This document shows positions 55,385-64,000 of a stretch of 64,000 nucleotides of DNA, one piece after another. How positions within the stretch are numbered: position 1 is the first letter of the stretch; each line of letters starts with the position of its first letter. The DNA is from Ophiostoma sp. CBS 140.51. Taxonomy: Eukaryota; Ascomycota; Sordariomycetes; Ophiostomatales; Ophiostomataceae. Location: positions 1 to 64,000 of the forward strand of contig JANSLP010000097.1 in the NCBI GenBank assembly GCA_029298735.1, read 5' to 3'. Made by a program: the position numbers and the translations under genes. The notes under the pieces are model-generated. The model was not told where the DNA came from and did no database searches. It was given only the letters and a program-made list of their open reading frames with translations.

Positions 55385-56707
55385 TTACGCACCCTCGCTA
55401 CCGAACTCTTGTGTCCACTCTGCGTTTCGATTCAGGTCCTCCTTGGACACCGTCGGCCGGCTGCCCTTGATGGCCTTGACAAAGTCCTTGAAGTCCACCA
55501 TGGGCTCCAGCAGGTCTTCCGAGGCCACATCGTCCCACGTCATTTCTTGTGCGTCGGGCGCACCGGGCGAGCAGGGCGTCATCTTGCGGTTGCCGTCCTT
55601 GTCGGTGACGGCGTGGAAGTGGGTGGCCTGCTGGATCTTGCGCACAGGCTGCATCAGGGCGTCCTGGACGGCAATGCTGATATCGGAACCCGAATAGCCC
55701 TCAGCGAGCTTGGCCAGTTCACGGTAGTCGTTGCTCTGGAGCGAAGTCGGGGTCTCGCCAATGGCAATCTTGAACATGGTGGTGCGCGCGGCCAGGTCGG
55801 GCAAGCTAATGTGGACACGGCGCTGGAAACGACGGCGGATGGCGGCGTCGAGCTGCCAGGGAATGTTGGTGGCGCCGAGCACAAGCACGCCGGTGCTGTC
55901 TTTGCCGACACCGTCCATTTGAACGAGCATTTCCGTCTTGATGCGCCGCGACGCTTCGGACTCGCCCTCGCCACGGGGACCGCACAGAGCGTCGACCTCG
56001 TCAATAAAGATAATGGATGGCTTGTTCTCGCGCGCCATGTTAAAGAGCTGTTTCACCAGCCGTTCACTCTCGCCCATCCATTTGCTGACGAGATCGGAAC
56101 TGCTGACACTGAAGAAGGTGCTCTTGGCCTCGGTGGCCACGGCTTTGGCCAGATAACTCTTACCGGTACCGGGCGGGCCATACAGCAGGATACCCTTCCA
56201 CGGTTGGCGCTTGCCCTGGAACAGATGCGGGAACTTGATGGGCAGCAGTACGGCTTCTTTGAGAGCTTCCTTGGCGCCCTCGAGACCAGCCACATCGTCC
56301 CACTTGATGTTCGGCCGGTCGCCCAAAATGGCGCCCGCCAGTGCACTCCGCAGCTTCTTGCTGTCCTCGTCCAGCCCGTCGTCGGCACCGCCGCCATTTC
56401 CTTCTTTTCCCTTGCCGGTGCCGCCCGTCGACGATCCATTGGCGCCGACCATGCCTGGTTTCTTCTTTTTTGCGTCCGCGTCCGACAAGTGCGCCTTTAG
56501 TTTTTCGGCGCGCTCCATGTATTCGGTCGTCTTTTGGCGAATCATTTCTTTGGACTTGGGGTTCTTTTCCCACTTCAAAGCGAGCATGAACATTTCGAGG
56601 GAGGCATAGTAGAGCTGGTAGGCCTTGTCGTACTGGGCGGCGTTGTCCGCCTCGATGGCCTTGCGGACCTGCTCAATGGCGCGGCCGAGGAAGTCTGTAT
56701 TCGACAT
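55385..56707 (-). CDS. VPS4: VPS4 AAA ATPase (ESCRT-III disassembly)
   Basis: A single exon of 440 residues. An N-terminal MIT domain (about 1-75, three helices) binds ESCRT-III tails, and a Gly/Ser-rich linker follows. The AAA core has Walker A G-P-P-G-T-G-K-S at 177-184, Walker B I-I-F-I-D-E at 232-237, and the R-R-R-F-Q-R-R arginine finger region. The beta domain and C-terminal helix (D-F-V-K-A-I-K, then N-R-N-A-E-W-T-Q-E-F-G) are intact. It acts on endosomes and membrane necks to recycle ESCRT-III. It lies 3.7 kb from an AMSH-type deubiquitinase that works on the same route. Confidence 0.97.
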   Translation of the reverse strand: MSNTDFLGRAIEQVRKAIEADNAAQYDKAYQLYYASLEMFMLALKWEKNPKSKEMIRQKTTEYMERAEKLKAHLSDADAKKKKPGMVGANGSSTGGTGKGKEGNGGGADDGLDEDSKKLRSALAGAILGDRPNIKWDDVAGLEGAKEALKEAVLLPIKFPHLFQGKRQPWKGILLYGPPGTGKSYLAKAVATEAKSTFFSVSSSDLVSKWMGESERLVKQLFNMARENKPSIIFIDEVDALCGPRGEGESEASRRIKTEMLVQMDGVGKDSTGVLVLGATNIPWQLDAAIRRRFQRRVHISLPDLAARTTMFKIAIGETPTSLQSNDYRELAKLAEGYSGSDISIAVQDALMQPVRKIQQATHFHAVTDKDGNRKMTPCSPGAPDAQEMTWDDVASEDLLEPMVDFKDFVKAIKGSRPTVSKEDLNRNAEWTQEFGSEGA

Positions 56708-57685
56708 GGTGGGGGAGGGAGGTGCGTAGCAGGTGGGATAGAATGTCGAGAGGGGATGCGGGATGGGATGTGTCGTCGAGATCGGCGTCGAGAGAAAAGA
56801 GGAGGAGAAGATCGAAGAGGAGAAAGAAGAAGGCCACCGAAGGCCGGTCGGGATCGATTGGGAGGGGAGACGCCGACAAAGAGAACGCCGCCGAGATCGC
56901 TAAACAAAAACAATGTCCCTGGGGAGAAGAAGTGCGTCGTTCGAAGAAGGGATGCGGTTGTATGCGATATTGAGATTTGAGGAGGCGAAAAAAAGCTGTG
57001 AGGAAAAGTGACGATGAGAGGTTTGGTCTGGTCTTGTTTCCCGGTTCTGAGAACAGAAAGAGTGACGGCCTGCCCGTCTGCGCTTTCTGCTTTTGGCGGG
57101 GTAACCGGGTGACGCCACGAGAAGGCAGAAGGCAGGCACCAAAGTGAGCGCCGAAAAAGGCGAAAATCTAGAGCCAATCCGCCCCAATCCGCCACCTAAT
57201 CAGCAAATGTCAGCGTTGAGAAAGCCTAAAATGCGCTAGAGACTCTAAAGATACAGGAGTGACAGGGACATGTTCAGCGCCTGCCACAGCGTCATTGGAG
57301 CCAAAAAAGGGGGCGAGACGAGGCTAGACCGAATTTGTGGAGCTTTTTCAGTTGGTGCATGGTTCTGGAAGGCGGCAGAAAACGAGGGGAGAGAAGGTGC
57401 GACGGAGAGGACCTCAGCACCAAAGCTCGAGTTCAGACGACAAAGCACAAGACGACAGACGACATATCAACAGCTACCAGTTTACGCAATAATTACAATT
57501 CATTTTCCTGATCCATCATCTTGAATTACTGAATTTGGACGATACACCACACCTAGTCCCCTCACCCAAGGCTGTGCTCTTTTCTACGCTTTCCCTCCCT
57601 GCGCCTATCTGATTCCAAATTGCGCTTTTCATAATCCTCGTTTCACTCCTTCATCCACCATCTCATAGTTCACAACGACAACGTC
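56708..57685. other. Divergent promoter, VPS4 / prefoldin 6
   Basis: 978 bp; purine-rich on the plus strand in the left half (56740-56890). No gene is seen. Confidence 0.6.
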
Positions 57686-58220
57686 ATGGCTGCCGCAGCA
57701 AACGACGCACAGGCGAAGCTCCGGGGGCTGACGGACGAGTACACGAAGCTGCAGCAGGGTGAGCACCGCGAACAATAGTCAATGATGGGAGATGCACGAA
57801 CATAGCTGACACGTCCAACTACAGAGCAACAGACATTGATCGTGGCCCAGCAGCGGCTGAACGCACAAAAGACGGAGAATGAGGGTGTGAAGAAGGTAGG
57901 CATACTACATGCACTCTATTAGTATGTACAGGGCTAACGTCACAGGAATTCGAAAACTTGAAGGACGGCGAGAGCATTTACAAGCTGGTCGGCCCCATCC
58001 TGCTGAAGCAAGAAAAGTTTGAGGCAGACAGCACCGTCAAGGGTCGTCTGGACTTTATTGACAAGGAGATGTACGTCCCCCGTTTTTGCTCATATTTATT
58101 TGAATACGTGCTAACGACAGTAGTGGCCGCCTCGAGGACGAGATCAAAGAGTCCAACACCAAGATGGACGACATCAAGGATAAGATCATGGCCACACAGC
58201 AAGCACAGCCGGCGCAGTAG
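57686..58220 (+). CDS. YKE2: Prefoldin subunit 6 (YKE2/PFD6)
   Basis: Four exons: 57686-57758, 57825-57895, 57946-58070 and 58124-58220 (or from 58121), giving 121 or 122 residues. It is a beta-type prefoldin: an N-terminal coiled-coil helix (A-K-L-R-G-L-T-D-E-Y-T-K-L-Q-Q), the hairpin V-Y-K-like segment I-Y-K-L-V-G-P-I-L-L-K-Q, and a C-terminal helix L-E-D-E-I-K-E-S-N-T-K-M-D-D-I. Prefoldin is a cytosolic hexamer that delivers actin and tubulin to the CCT chaperonin. The last intron ends CAGTAG, a tandem acceptor in which either AG keeps the frame and adds or omits one serine. Confidence 0.93.
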
Positions 58221-58329
58221 CCACCATGAGATGAGGGATAAATAAAAAGGAGAACGCCATAGTCGATACCCAGAGTGGTGATATAAATCAAACAAGTCAA
58301 ATCAAACAAACGCCAGGCCATGCACACCC

Positions 58330-59079
58330 CTAATTCAACATCATAAACTCCAGTCCCCACGGCATGCCCATGTTGTTGGCCGCTGCCCGCTCCCGCTCCG
58401 AGCAAAAGACATCCGCGCTGTAGTCGTCAAAGGTGGCCACCCTGCGTGTTCTCTGAGAGTGATGGTCATGCGCCGCATCCATGATCAGGTCCAGAATCTG
58501 GCTCATCATCAGGCAGTCGCCAAACAGACGGCTGTGCTCGACGGCATCGCGGATATGTTGCGGCCGGGCCGACGAAGAGAAGCGGTGCAGTTCATGCTGG
58601 AGGTGGGAAAGCGTGGCCGTCCCATAAGAATGTGTTGTCAACATCTTCACGATGGCCACCGCTCCAGCAATGCCTTCGACGAGCAGCCGGGCTTTCTGTT
58701 GCGGGTCAAGCAGCTCGACGACATGGGTGTCTGTGTCGGTTATGGCATCCCGTCCTGCGAGCACCAAAGGAAGGGTATCAGCATCGTAGATTGTGCGCAG
58801 GATGGAGGCTTCGGATTCGGATGTGGCAATGACGGACAGGTCGAGGCTCTTCTTTGCGTCAAGGTGAATGCCCGCCAGCTGATGAAGGACGTGGCCCAAA
58901 ATGGTCTGCAGAGGCGCATCGCTCTGCGTGCGGACCTGGCCCGAGATGATGGAAAAGTAGACCGGCACAAGGGAGATGGCACCTATAACGGAAGTGTGGT
59001 CAGTATATTTGATATGCTTAAGTGGTAATGATGCGTATTGCTGACCTCGACACTGCTCTTCAAAAGTTTGTTTCAGCAT
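58330..59079 (-). CDS. Unidentified fungal protein
   Basis: Two exons, 59079-59046 and 58982-58330, give about 228 residues. The 63-bp intron has donor GTCAGC, a CTGACC branch-like site and acceptor TATAG. The ATG at 59077-59079 is the first in frame after an upstream stop. The product is mostly helical in appearance. It has a hydrophobic segment A-I-S-L-V-P-V-Y-F-S-I-I-S near the N-terminus, a long region with D-A-D-T-L-P-L-V-L-A-G-R-D-A-I, and a His/Arg-rich C-terminal part (A-H-D-H-H-S-Q-R-T-R-R). It ends G-M-P-W-G-L-E-F-M-M-L-N. I recognise no domain. The stop lies 109 bp from the prefoldin stop on the other strand. It could be the remainder of a longer gene whose 5' part is lost. Confidence 0.55.
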   Translation of the reverse strand: MLKQTFEEQCRGQQYASLPLKHIKYTDHTSVIGAISLVPVYFSIISGQVRTQSDAPLQTILGHVLHQLAGIHLDAKKSLDLSVIATSESEASILRTIYDADTLPLVLAGRDAITDTDTHVVELLDPQQKARLLVEGIAGAVAIVKMLTTHSYGTATLSHLQHELHRFSSSARPQHIRDAVEHSRLFGDCLMMSQILDLIMDAAHDHHSQRTRRVATFDDYSADVFCSERERAAANNMGMPWGLEFMMLN

Positions 59080-60429
59080 GGTGATGTTTGTCAGTCGAAG
59101 CAAAGAGTCTTTGGTTGATGCTGGCAAATTCGATTTGTATCAAGAGAGAAGCTTCATTAAAATCATTATAAAATATGTCGTATTGTGGAAATGTTCACAT
59201 ATATATCCATCATCCACAAGGCCAACACAGCACCAAAGGTTAAACATTCGATTCTCGTCTCTGCCGCAACAATCAGGCATCATAAAACATACATCCCAGT
59301 CAACCCGTGCTCTGTCGTTGCCATCCCGCGTCAGACGGACAATTCCGGGTAGGGAAGGCGGCGAGGCAATCTTGAAAACAGCTACAAGAAGAAAAACACC
59401 GCACATTAATCCATGTCGAAAATGAGGCTATTCACAGAAAATCACGCGGCCATCCCGCGGCGGGAGCACCCATGGGCCTATGCTCGAGTGGAACAAAGGG
59501 TGGACAGGCCCAGTATTGACAGGGGCACTTTCGATAATTTCGACGTTCCTGATTGCCACGTCGAAGCTCTGTCCATTTCCTGCTTTTTGCCTGTCCAACA
59601 CAAAATGGTATGTTCCCCGTTCTGGACGCATGCAACAGCCCATCGTCGGGCCGCTGTCACCAGATTTCGGTGCTACAGTGTGGGAGGCCCAAATACTGAC
59701 CATTTACTGTGTACAAAGTACTTTTCAACAAGACTCGTCTTTCAAACAATATTGACATTGACACTCAAATAAAGCCATAGTTATTGGTAAATAAATCTGA
59801 ACAGATAATACAACACGCAATATCTAGAGCAGAAAGCTGAAGCTGGTGTTTATTCTTAGAAATTCGTGAGAAATGTCAAATAATGTGTTAGGTAAATCAA
59901 ATAATTCAACAACTACTCATAAACAAAAACATAAAAAAACGTAAAAATGCCAATTAAATATGTGTAAAGCATTCTAAAACAATAAATATTTTCTGACGAT
60001 AAATTTGCGCAAACATCAAAGTTGAGTGTCAAACGATACTTCTTTTCAAAGAGGGTCCCTGTTGAATGAGAGGTCCTCTGTATTCCGGCGCATCACCACC
60101 TTAAGTTAGTACCTAAAGTAAGCTTCTCCAGGCACCGCCAATAGCCTACACGTGACCACTTCTGAGAGCTTTGGAGGGGCAAATCGAGCTCTGACCCACC
60201 CGTTCCAGCCAATTCCAGCCAATTCGAATTCGGCATCCACACACGTCATACACAGCACGGTTCTGAGCACAACCTCAACGACGACCCCACAATGCAGATA
60301 CAACTTGTCTTTTGATTGTTTCCCAACCACAACTCACGACTTAGGGTCGATGACATTTGATCTGTCTCTGTGATTGTTGCCAGAGGACATCAAACAGCAC
60401 ATATTTCGACACATCCCCACATCACGACA
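59080..60429. other. AT-rich intergenic region
   Basis: 1.35 kb between divergent starts. The stretch 59750-60060 is distinctly AT-rich compared with its surroundings and has no open frame. Two tandem copies of CCAGCCAATT lie near 60207-60226, upstream of the AMSH-like gene. No gene is seen. Confidence 0.6.
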
Positions 60430-62181
60430 ATGTCACGACACTACACGTCCGGGCCGCCGTCCGGCTCCGGACGTCCACACTCGACATCCACCTCGACATC
60501 CACCTCTGCCTACGCCCCCCTCTCCGCCAAAGACCTTGCCCGATCGGCCGAAATGTTCGAGTGGCGCCCCCAAATCCCGCTCAAGTTCCATGTCGGCTCC
60601 CTCGATGCTATGTACCGCGAGGGAAAGACGTATCTGGCCGAGCACAACTACGCCAAAGCCTACGTACTACTGCTACGGTTCTCCATCATCTGTGTGGACA
60701 AGGTCCCGACACACCCCGAAGCACATACACCCGAAGGCCGCAAGCTGGTGCGGACGGTGACGCGCCGCTTGAAGACGGTGCTGGCGCTGCTGGAGACGAT
60801 CAAGGAGCAGCTGGACGTGGCGCGGCAGCGATGGGTCGACCGGCACCCGCAGGACAAGGAGTATGAGCGGACGCTCGGCCGCGGCGATCGAGGCGACCAA
60901 AGGGAGGACCAGAAAGTCACGTTTGCTGAGCTGGACCCGGCTTTATCGTGGAATCCGCACTCGCAGGCGGAGCTGATTGATGCGGCGGACCATGTCGAGC
61001 TGGCGATTGCACTCGCCAACAAGCGGGGACAGACTGGTGGCAGTCCGAAGACGACGGCCTCAATCTCCGGGAAGGACACACGGAGAGACGCCGAAGATAT
61101 CAGCCGGGCGATGGAGCGGGCACGGTGGCAGCTGGACGACATGTCACATCCGACGCCAAGCTATGATGACGGTCGAGTTTCAAGTACTGGCCACAGCTAC
61201 CGACAACAGCAGCAACGCGATCTGGACCCCGTCATGCCTGTGTCGTACAACTACCCATCCATACACAAGTCGACACCCGTCTCGTACGACTCAATGCGGT
61301 TTGACGAGCGGAGGGACACGCCCGTCATAAACTCGGGCAGCCGTCCACCACTTCCGCCAAAACAGCCGACGGCCGAGTCCTTGTCAGCGGCAGCTGCAGC
61401 ACGTCCACCTCCTGTTCCCTCACGCGGCGAGCCACTGTCCTCACGCTACAACGACGACCTCTTCTCGCTCCACCAGGCGCCAAGCGAGCCACCCTCGACG
61501 ACCTCTACACCACCACCTCCACGTCTGCCACCCAAGACCAAGGAACCCGAACCCGTCGAGGCCCCTGCCCGCCCGGCCAAGTCCCAGTATACATTCAAAC
61601 CCGCTGCCTACCTCGAGAGCGGTGCCCCCATTCGCAGTGTCTTCCTCCCGGACACGCTGCGCGGCGACTTTTTGCGCGTCGCGCAGCCTAACACCAACAA
61701 TGGCATCGAGACCTGCGGCATCTTGTGCGGAAAAACTGCCAACAATGCCCTCTTCATTACATGTCTGCTCATCCCCCAGCAGATTGGCACCCGCGACTCT
61801 TGCGAAACTACGGGGGAAGTCGCCACCCTCGAGTACTGCTCTGAACACGACCTTATTCAGATTGGCTGGATCCATACCCACCCGACTCAGACCTGCTTTA
61901 TGAGCTCCCTGGACATGCACACCCACGCCGGCTACCAAATCATGATGGACGAGAGCATTGCCATTGTCTGCGCGCCGACACACGAACCTAGTTGGGGCAT
62001 CTTCCGGTTGACCAACCCGCCCGGCCTGCCATACATTGGCGGCTGCCGCAAAGCCGGTGCGTTCCACGAGCACGACCTGCGTCCGCACGAGATTTACACG
62101 GAAGCAAAGAACCCACCAGGGCACGTGTTTGTCGTCCCTGGCATCGACTATGCCGTGGCCGATCTGCGGGAGGACAAATAA
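60430..62181 (+). CDS. AMSH/STAMBP-like JAMM deubiquitinase
   Basis: A single exon of 583 residues from the ATG at 60430. The N-terminal part (about 30-150, F-E-W-R-P-Q-I-P-L-K-F onward) is the MIT-like/USP8-dimer helical domain. The middle is Ser/Pro-rich with P-P-L-P-P-K and P-P-R-L-P-P-K, likely SH3-binding. The C-terminal MPN+ domain has E427 in G-I-E-T-C-G-I-L and the JAMM set H482-x-H484-P-x6-S492-x2-D495, which bind the catalytic zinc. Enzymes of this type cleave K63-linked ubiquitin chains from cargo at the endosome. Upstream open frame without ATG was excluded from the start choice. The nearby VPS4 gene serves the same pathway. Confidence 0.93.
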   Translation: MSRHYTSGPPSGSGRPHSTSTSTSTSAYAPLSAKDLARSAEMFEWRPQIPLKFHVGSLDAMYREGKTYLAEHNYAKAYVLLLRFSIICVDKVPTHPEAHTPEGRKLVRTVTRRLKTVLALLETIKEQLDVARQRWVDRHPQDKEYERTLGRGDRGDQREDQKVTFAELDPALSWNPHSQAELIDAADHVELAIALANKRGQTGGSPKTTASISGKDTRRDAEDISRAMERARWQLDDMSHPTPSYDDGRVSSTGHSYRQQQQRDLDPVMPVSYNYPSIHKSTPVSYDSMRFDERRDTPVINSGSRPPLPPKQPTAESLSAAAAARPPPVPSRGEPLSSRYNDDLFSLHQAPSEPPSTTSTPPPPRLPPKTKEPEPVEAPARPAKSQYTFKPAAYLESGAPIRSVFLPDTLRGDFLRVAQPNTNNGIETCGILCGKTANNALFITCLLIPQQIGTRDSCETTGEVATLEYCSEHDLIQIGWIHTHPTQTCFMSSLDMHTHAGYQIMMDESIAIVCAPTHEPSWGIFRLTNPPGLPYIGGCRKAGAFHEHDLRPHEIYTEAKNPPGHVFVVPGIDYAVADLREDK

Positions 62182-62971
62182 GAGACGGAGCTGGTGGGTA
62201 GACTGACGCATTTGATGAACCATGAATTGCATTTGGTGGCGTTTCTGCTTTTTTCTCTTTCCCTCTTTTTCATAGCCTACAATACCACAGCACCTCTTGG
62301 GTGCACATTTTTTTCATTCATTTCTTTATTCATACAAGAACGTGCCTTCCCCGCAGATCTGTGACTCTCCGTTTGGGAGCAGCGCCCATCGTTCCTTCCT
62401 CTTTTGACACATAACGTCATGTGCAAATGCCGAGCACCTTCCCCAAGGTGACACAGATAAGAAAAAAACGTGCTCATAGTAAAACGGTCGTTCCTTCCTT
62501 TTCTGTGTCTTTTGGAAGAAAATTTGCCGGAAAACTCTGCTACGCGGCAAATTCCCGTGGGGAGTTGGGGGAATGTGTAGGCCAGAGAGGTAACGTAACC
62601 ATCGTGAGGCTGCTCCCTTCTCTCTTCTCCCTCTTCTCCTTTCTACCTCTTTGGCCGGCTTGATGCCCGGTTCCTTGATGTTTGCTTTGCTTCGTTTCTG
62701 TTCTTCTTATGGGTGTTCTGGCGTTCAATCTCTCCTTCATCATTCCTCAGTCTGTGATCTTCGTGTCCATTCGTTGTTTTCTCGATTCTTTTCTCTTCTT
62801 GTTTCCAACGCGGTAATTGTTTTCTACCTTTATTTTCTCCTTCTCATTGCTGTCATATTTGAAGCTGTGATACCAGCGCGCGCATACTTTCTGACGTTCA
62901 CTTGATTTCCACGTTCGTTTAATTTTCAATCTACTTTGTTTCTTCATTCATTTTAAGATCGCGCTTTCATC
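62182..62971 (+). other. Long leader/promoter of the Gln-rich gene
   Basis: 790 bp between the deubiquitinase stop and the next ATG. The last 350 bases are T-rich and leader-like. A tract of alternating CTCTTCTCC at about 62620-62650 is visible. No gene is seen. Confidence 0.55.
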
Positions 62972-64000
62972 ATGGACAACAATCAAAGTCTCGTCGGCTA
63001 TGATCCCAGCCAGGTGGCTCAGTATGGCGTCGCGATGCAGAGTCAACAACCACAACAACAACAACAACCGACTCCGCAGCATCTTCACCATCACCACCGC
63101 CACCACTCTCTCGTCGGATGGACAGCCCACCCTGTGGCCGCATACCAGTTGGTGCCCATGGACGGTAGTGGTGGGTGCGGCGGCTATCAGCCAATGTATG
63201 CTCACCAGAACCAGTCCCAACCTCAGCAGTATCAACAGATCCCACATCAACAAATGTCACAACAGCAACAGCCGACACTCTATGCGTTCCCGCAGAACAT
63301 GGCAATGCAGCAGATGCAAAACATGCCACCGATGACGCCAATGTCGCCCATCACGCCCATGACGCCTGGCAGTGGTCTGAGTCCCATTCGTCGCCAGCCG
63401 TCCTTTGGCAATGGAAGCTTTTACCACCCGTCGCCGACACAGTACCAGCAGTTTCCACCTCCGGGCCATCAGCAGCAGCAGCAATTCTACCAGTTGCAGC
63501 CACAAGGACACAACCAACACAATCATCAACTGCAACGCTCGCAGTCCATACCGGTCATGTCCAGCCATGTTCTTTCCGGCAGCCCAGAGGTGACCGGGGC
63601 CTTTGGTCTGAGCCCACTACGGAGGTACACACGCGCTTGACTTATTTTAAAATCACAATCCCTGGATTTGGAATGGACCTTAACATACCCTGGATAATAA
63701 TAGAGCCCACGAACCGTACTCACCCAATATGGTCTTTGCGACGCCCCAACCACAGCCTCTGCCGCAGCCGGCGACGCCTGCCCGGAACCAGACCCAGGAC
63801 AATAGCGGCGACGTCTTCATGGACAGCCCGGCCGTGCAAGCGCCTTTCCCACTCATGCCCACGCTCCACGCATCGTTCATGAACCACCGTCCCAACAAGC
63901 CCAAGCCGCTGGCTCTGTCACAGTCCAACCTGCACTCTCACCGTGTTGGAGATGAGAACGATCCCGACCACTTTCAATCGGCCGCGCAACTTGCAGCCCA
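62972..64000 (+). CDS. Gln-rich protein, possibly a transcription regulator, partial
   Basis: Exon 1 (62972-63624) joins to exon 2 from 63704, which stays open to the window end. The 79-bp intron has donor GTACAC and acceptor ATAATAG. The visible 316 or so residues are low in complexity: Q-runs, H-runs, M-T-P-M-S-P-I-T-P repeats and S-P-I-R-R and S-P-L-R-R basic Ser-Pro sites that look like phosphorylation sites. This pattern is common in N-termini of fungal C2H2 or other DNA-binding regulators (SWI5/ACE2- or MSN2-like). No DNA-binding domain is in view, so the class is a guess. The gene is cut by the window edge. Confidence 0.7.

Noticed and set aside
59750..60060. AT-rich stretch as RIP-mutated repeat
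   Set aside because: Only about 300 bp, with no recognisable repeat remnant; AT-rich spacer is a simpler reading.

Overview
This window is nuclear DNA of a filamentous ascomycete (Pezizomycotina, probably a Sordariomycete). The evidence is short spliceosomal introns (45-80 bp in most genes; GTRNGY donors, CTAAC/CTGAC-like branch sites), GC-rich coding sequence, and typical fungal families: Zn2Cys6 regulator, CFEM/GPI protein, GH3/GH5/GH18 enzymes, P450, ubiquitin-S27a fusion. I place it no more precisely than that. About 20 genes can be supported. I noticed no tRNA, rRNA, CRISPR array or intact transposon.

Layout. 1-11.6 kb is almost gene-free; it holds one two-exon gene for a short coiled-coil (SCOC-like) protein at 3.0-3.6 kb. 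11.6-17 kb has a spliced ACMSD-type amidohydrolase, a DUF7924-like fungal protein with a 9-bp minisatellite, and an acyltransferase-3 membrane protein. 17-21.7 kb is a second desert. 21.7-23.4 kb encodes a type II membrane O-fucosyltransferase-like protein. 25.4-26.5 kb holds relics: the first exon of an SRPK-type kinase without its kinase domain, and a decayed unidentified gene. 29.4-30.1 kb encodes a CFEM GPI-anchored protein, and 30.5-32.6 kb a CCCH/FG nucleoporin (Nup42/Amo1-like).

33-44.7 kb looks like a carbohydrate-utilisation cluster: secreted GH5 glycanase, GH3 beta-glucosidase without a signal peptide, Zn2Cys6 regulator, and MFS sugar transporter divergent from the regulator. A shared motif, CGGAGTNTCGGG (a CGG-N5-CGG direct repeat), occurs five times upstream of the GH3, regulator and transporter genes. 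This is the most interesting signal in the window. A P450 follows at 45-46.7 kb.

48.6-64 kb is mostly housekeeping: ribosomal protein S26 divergent from ubiquitin-S27a, a GH18 chitinase without a signal peptide, NOP58, VPS4, prefoldin subunit 6, an unidentified 228-residue protein, an AMSH-type JAMM deubiquitinase, and the 5' part of a glutamine-rich, possibly regulatory, protein that runs off the window. VPS4 and the AMSH homologue both act at the ESCRT/endosome step and lie within 4 kb of each other.
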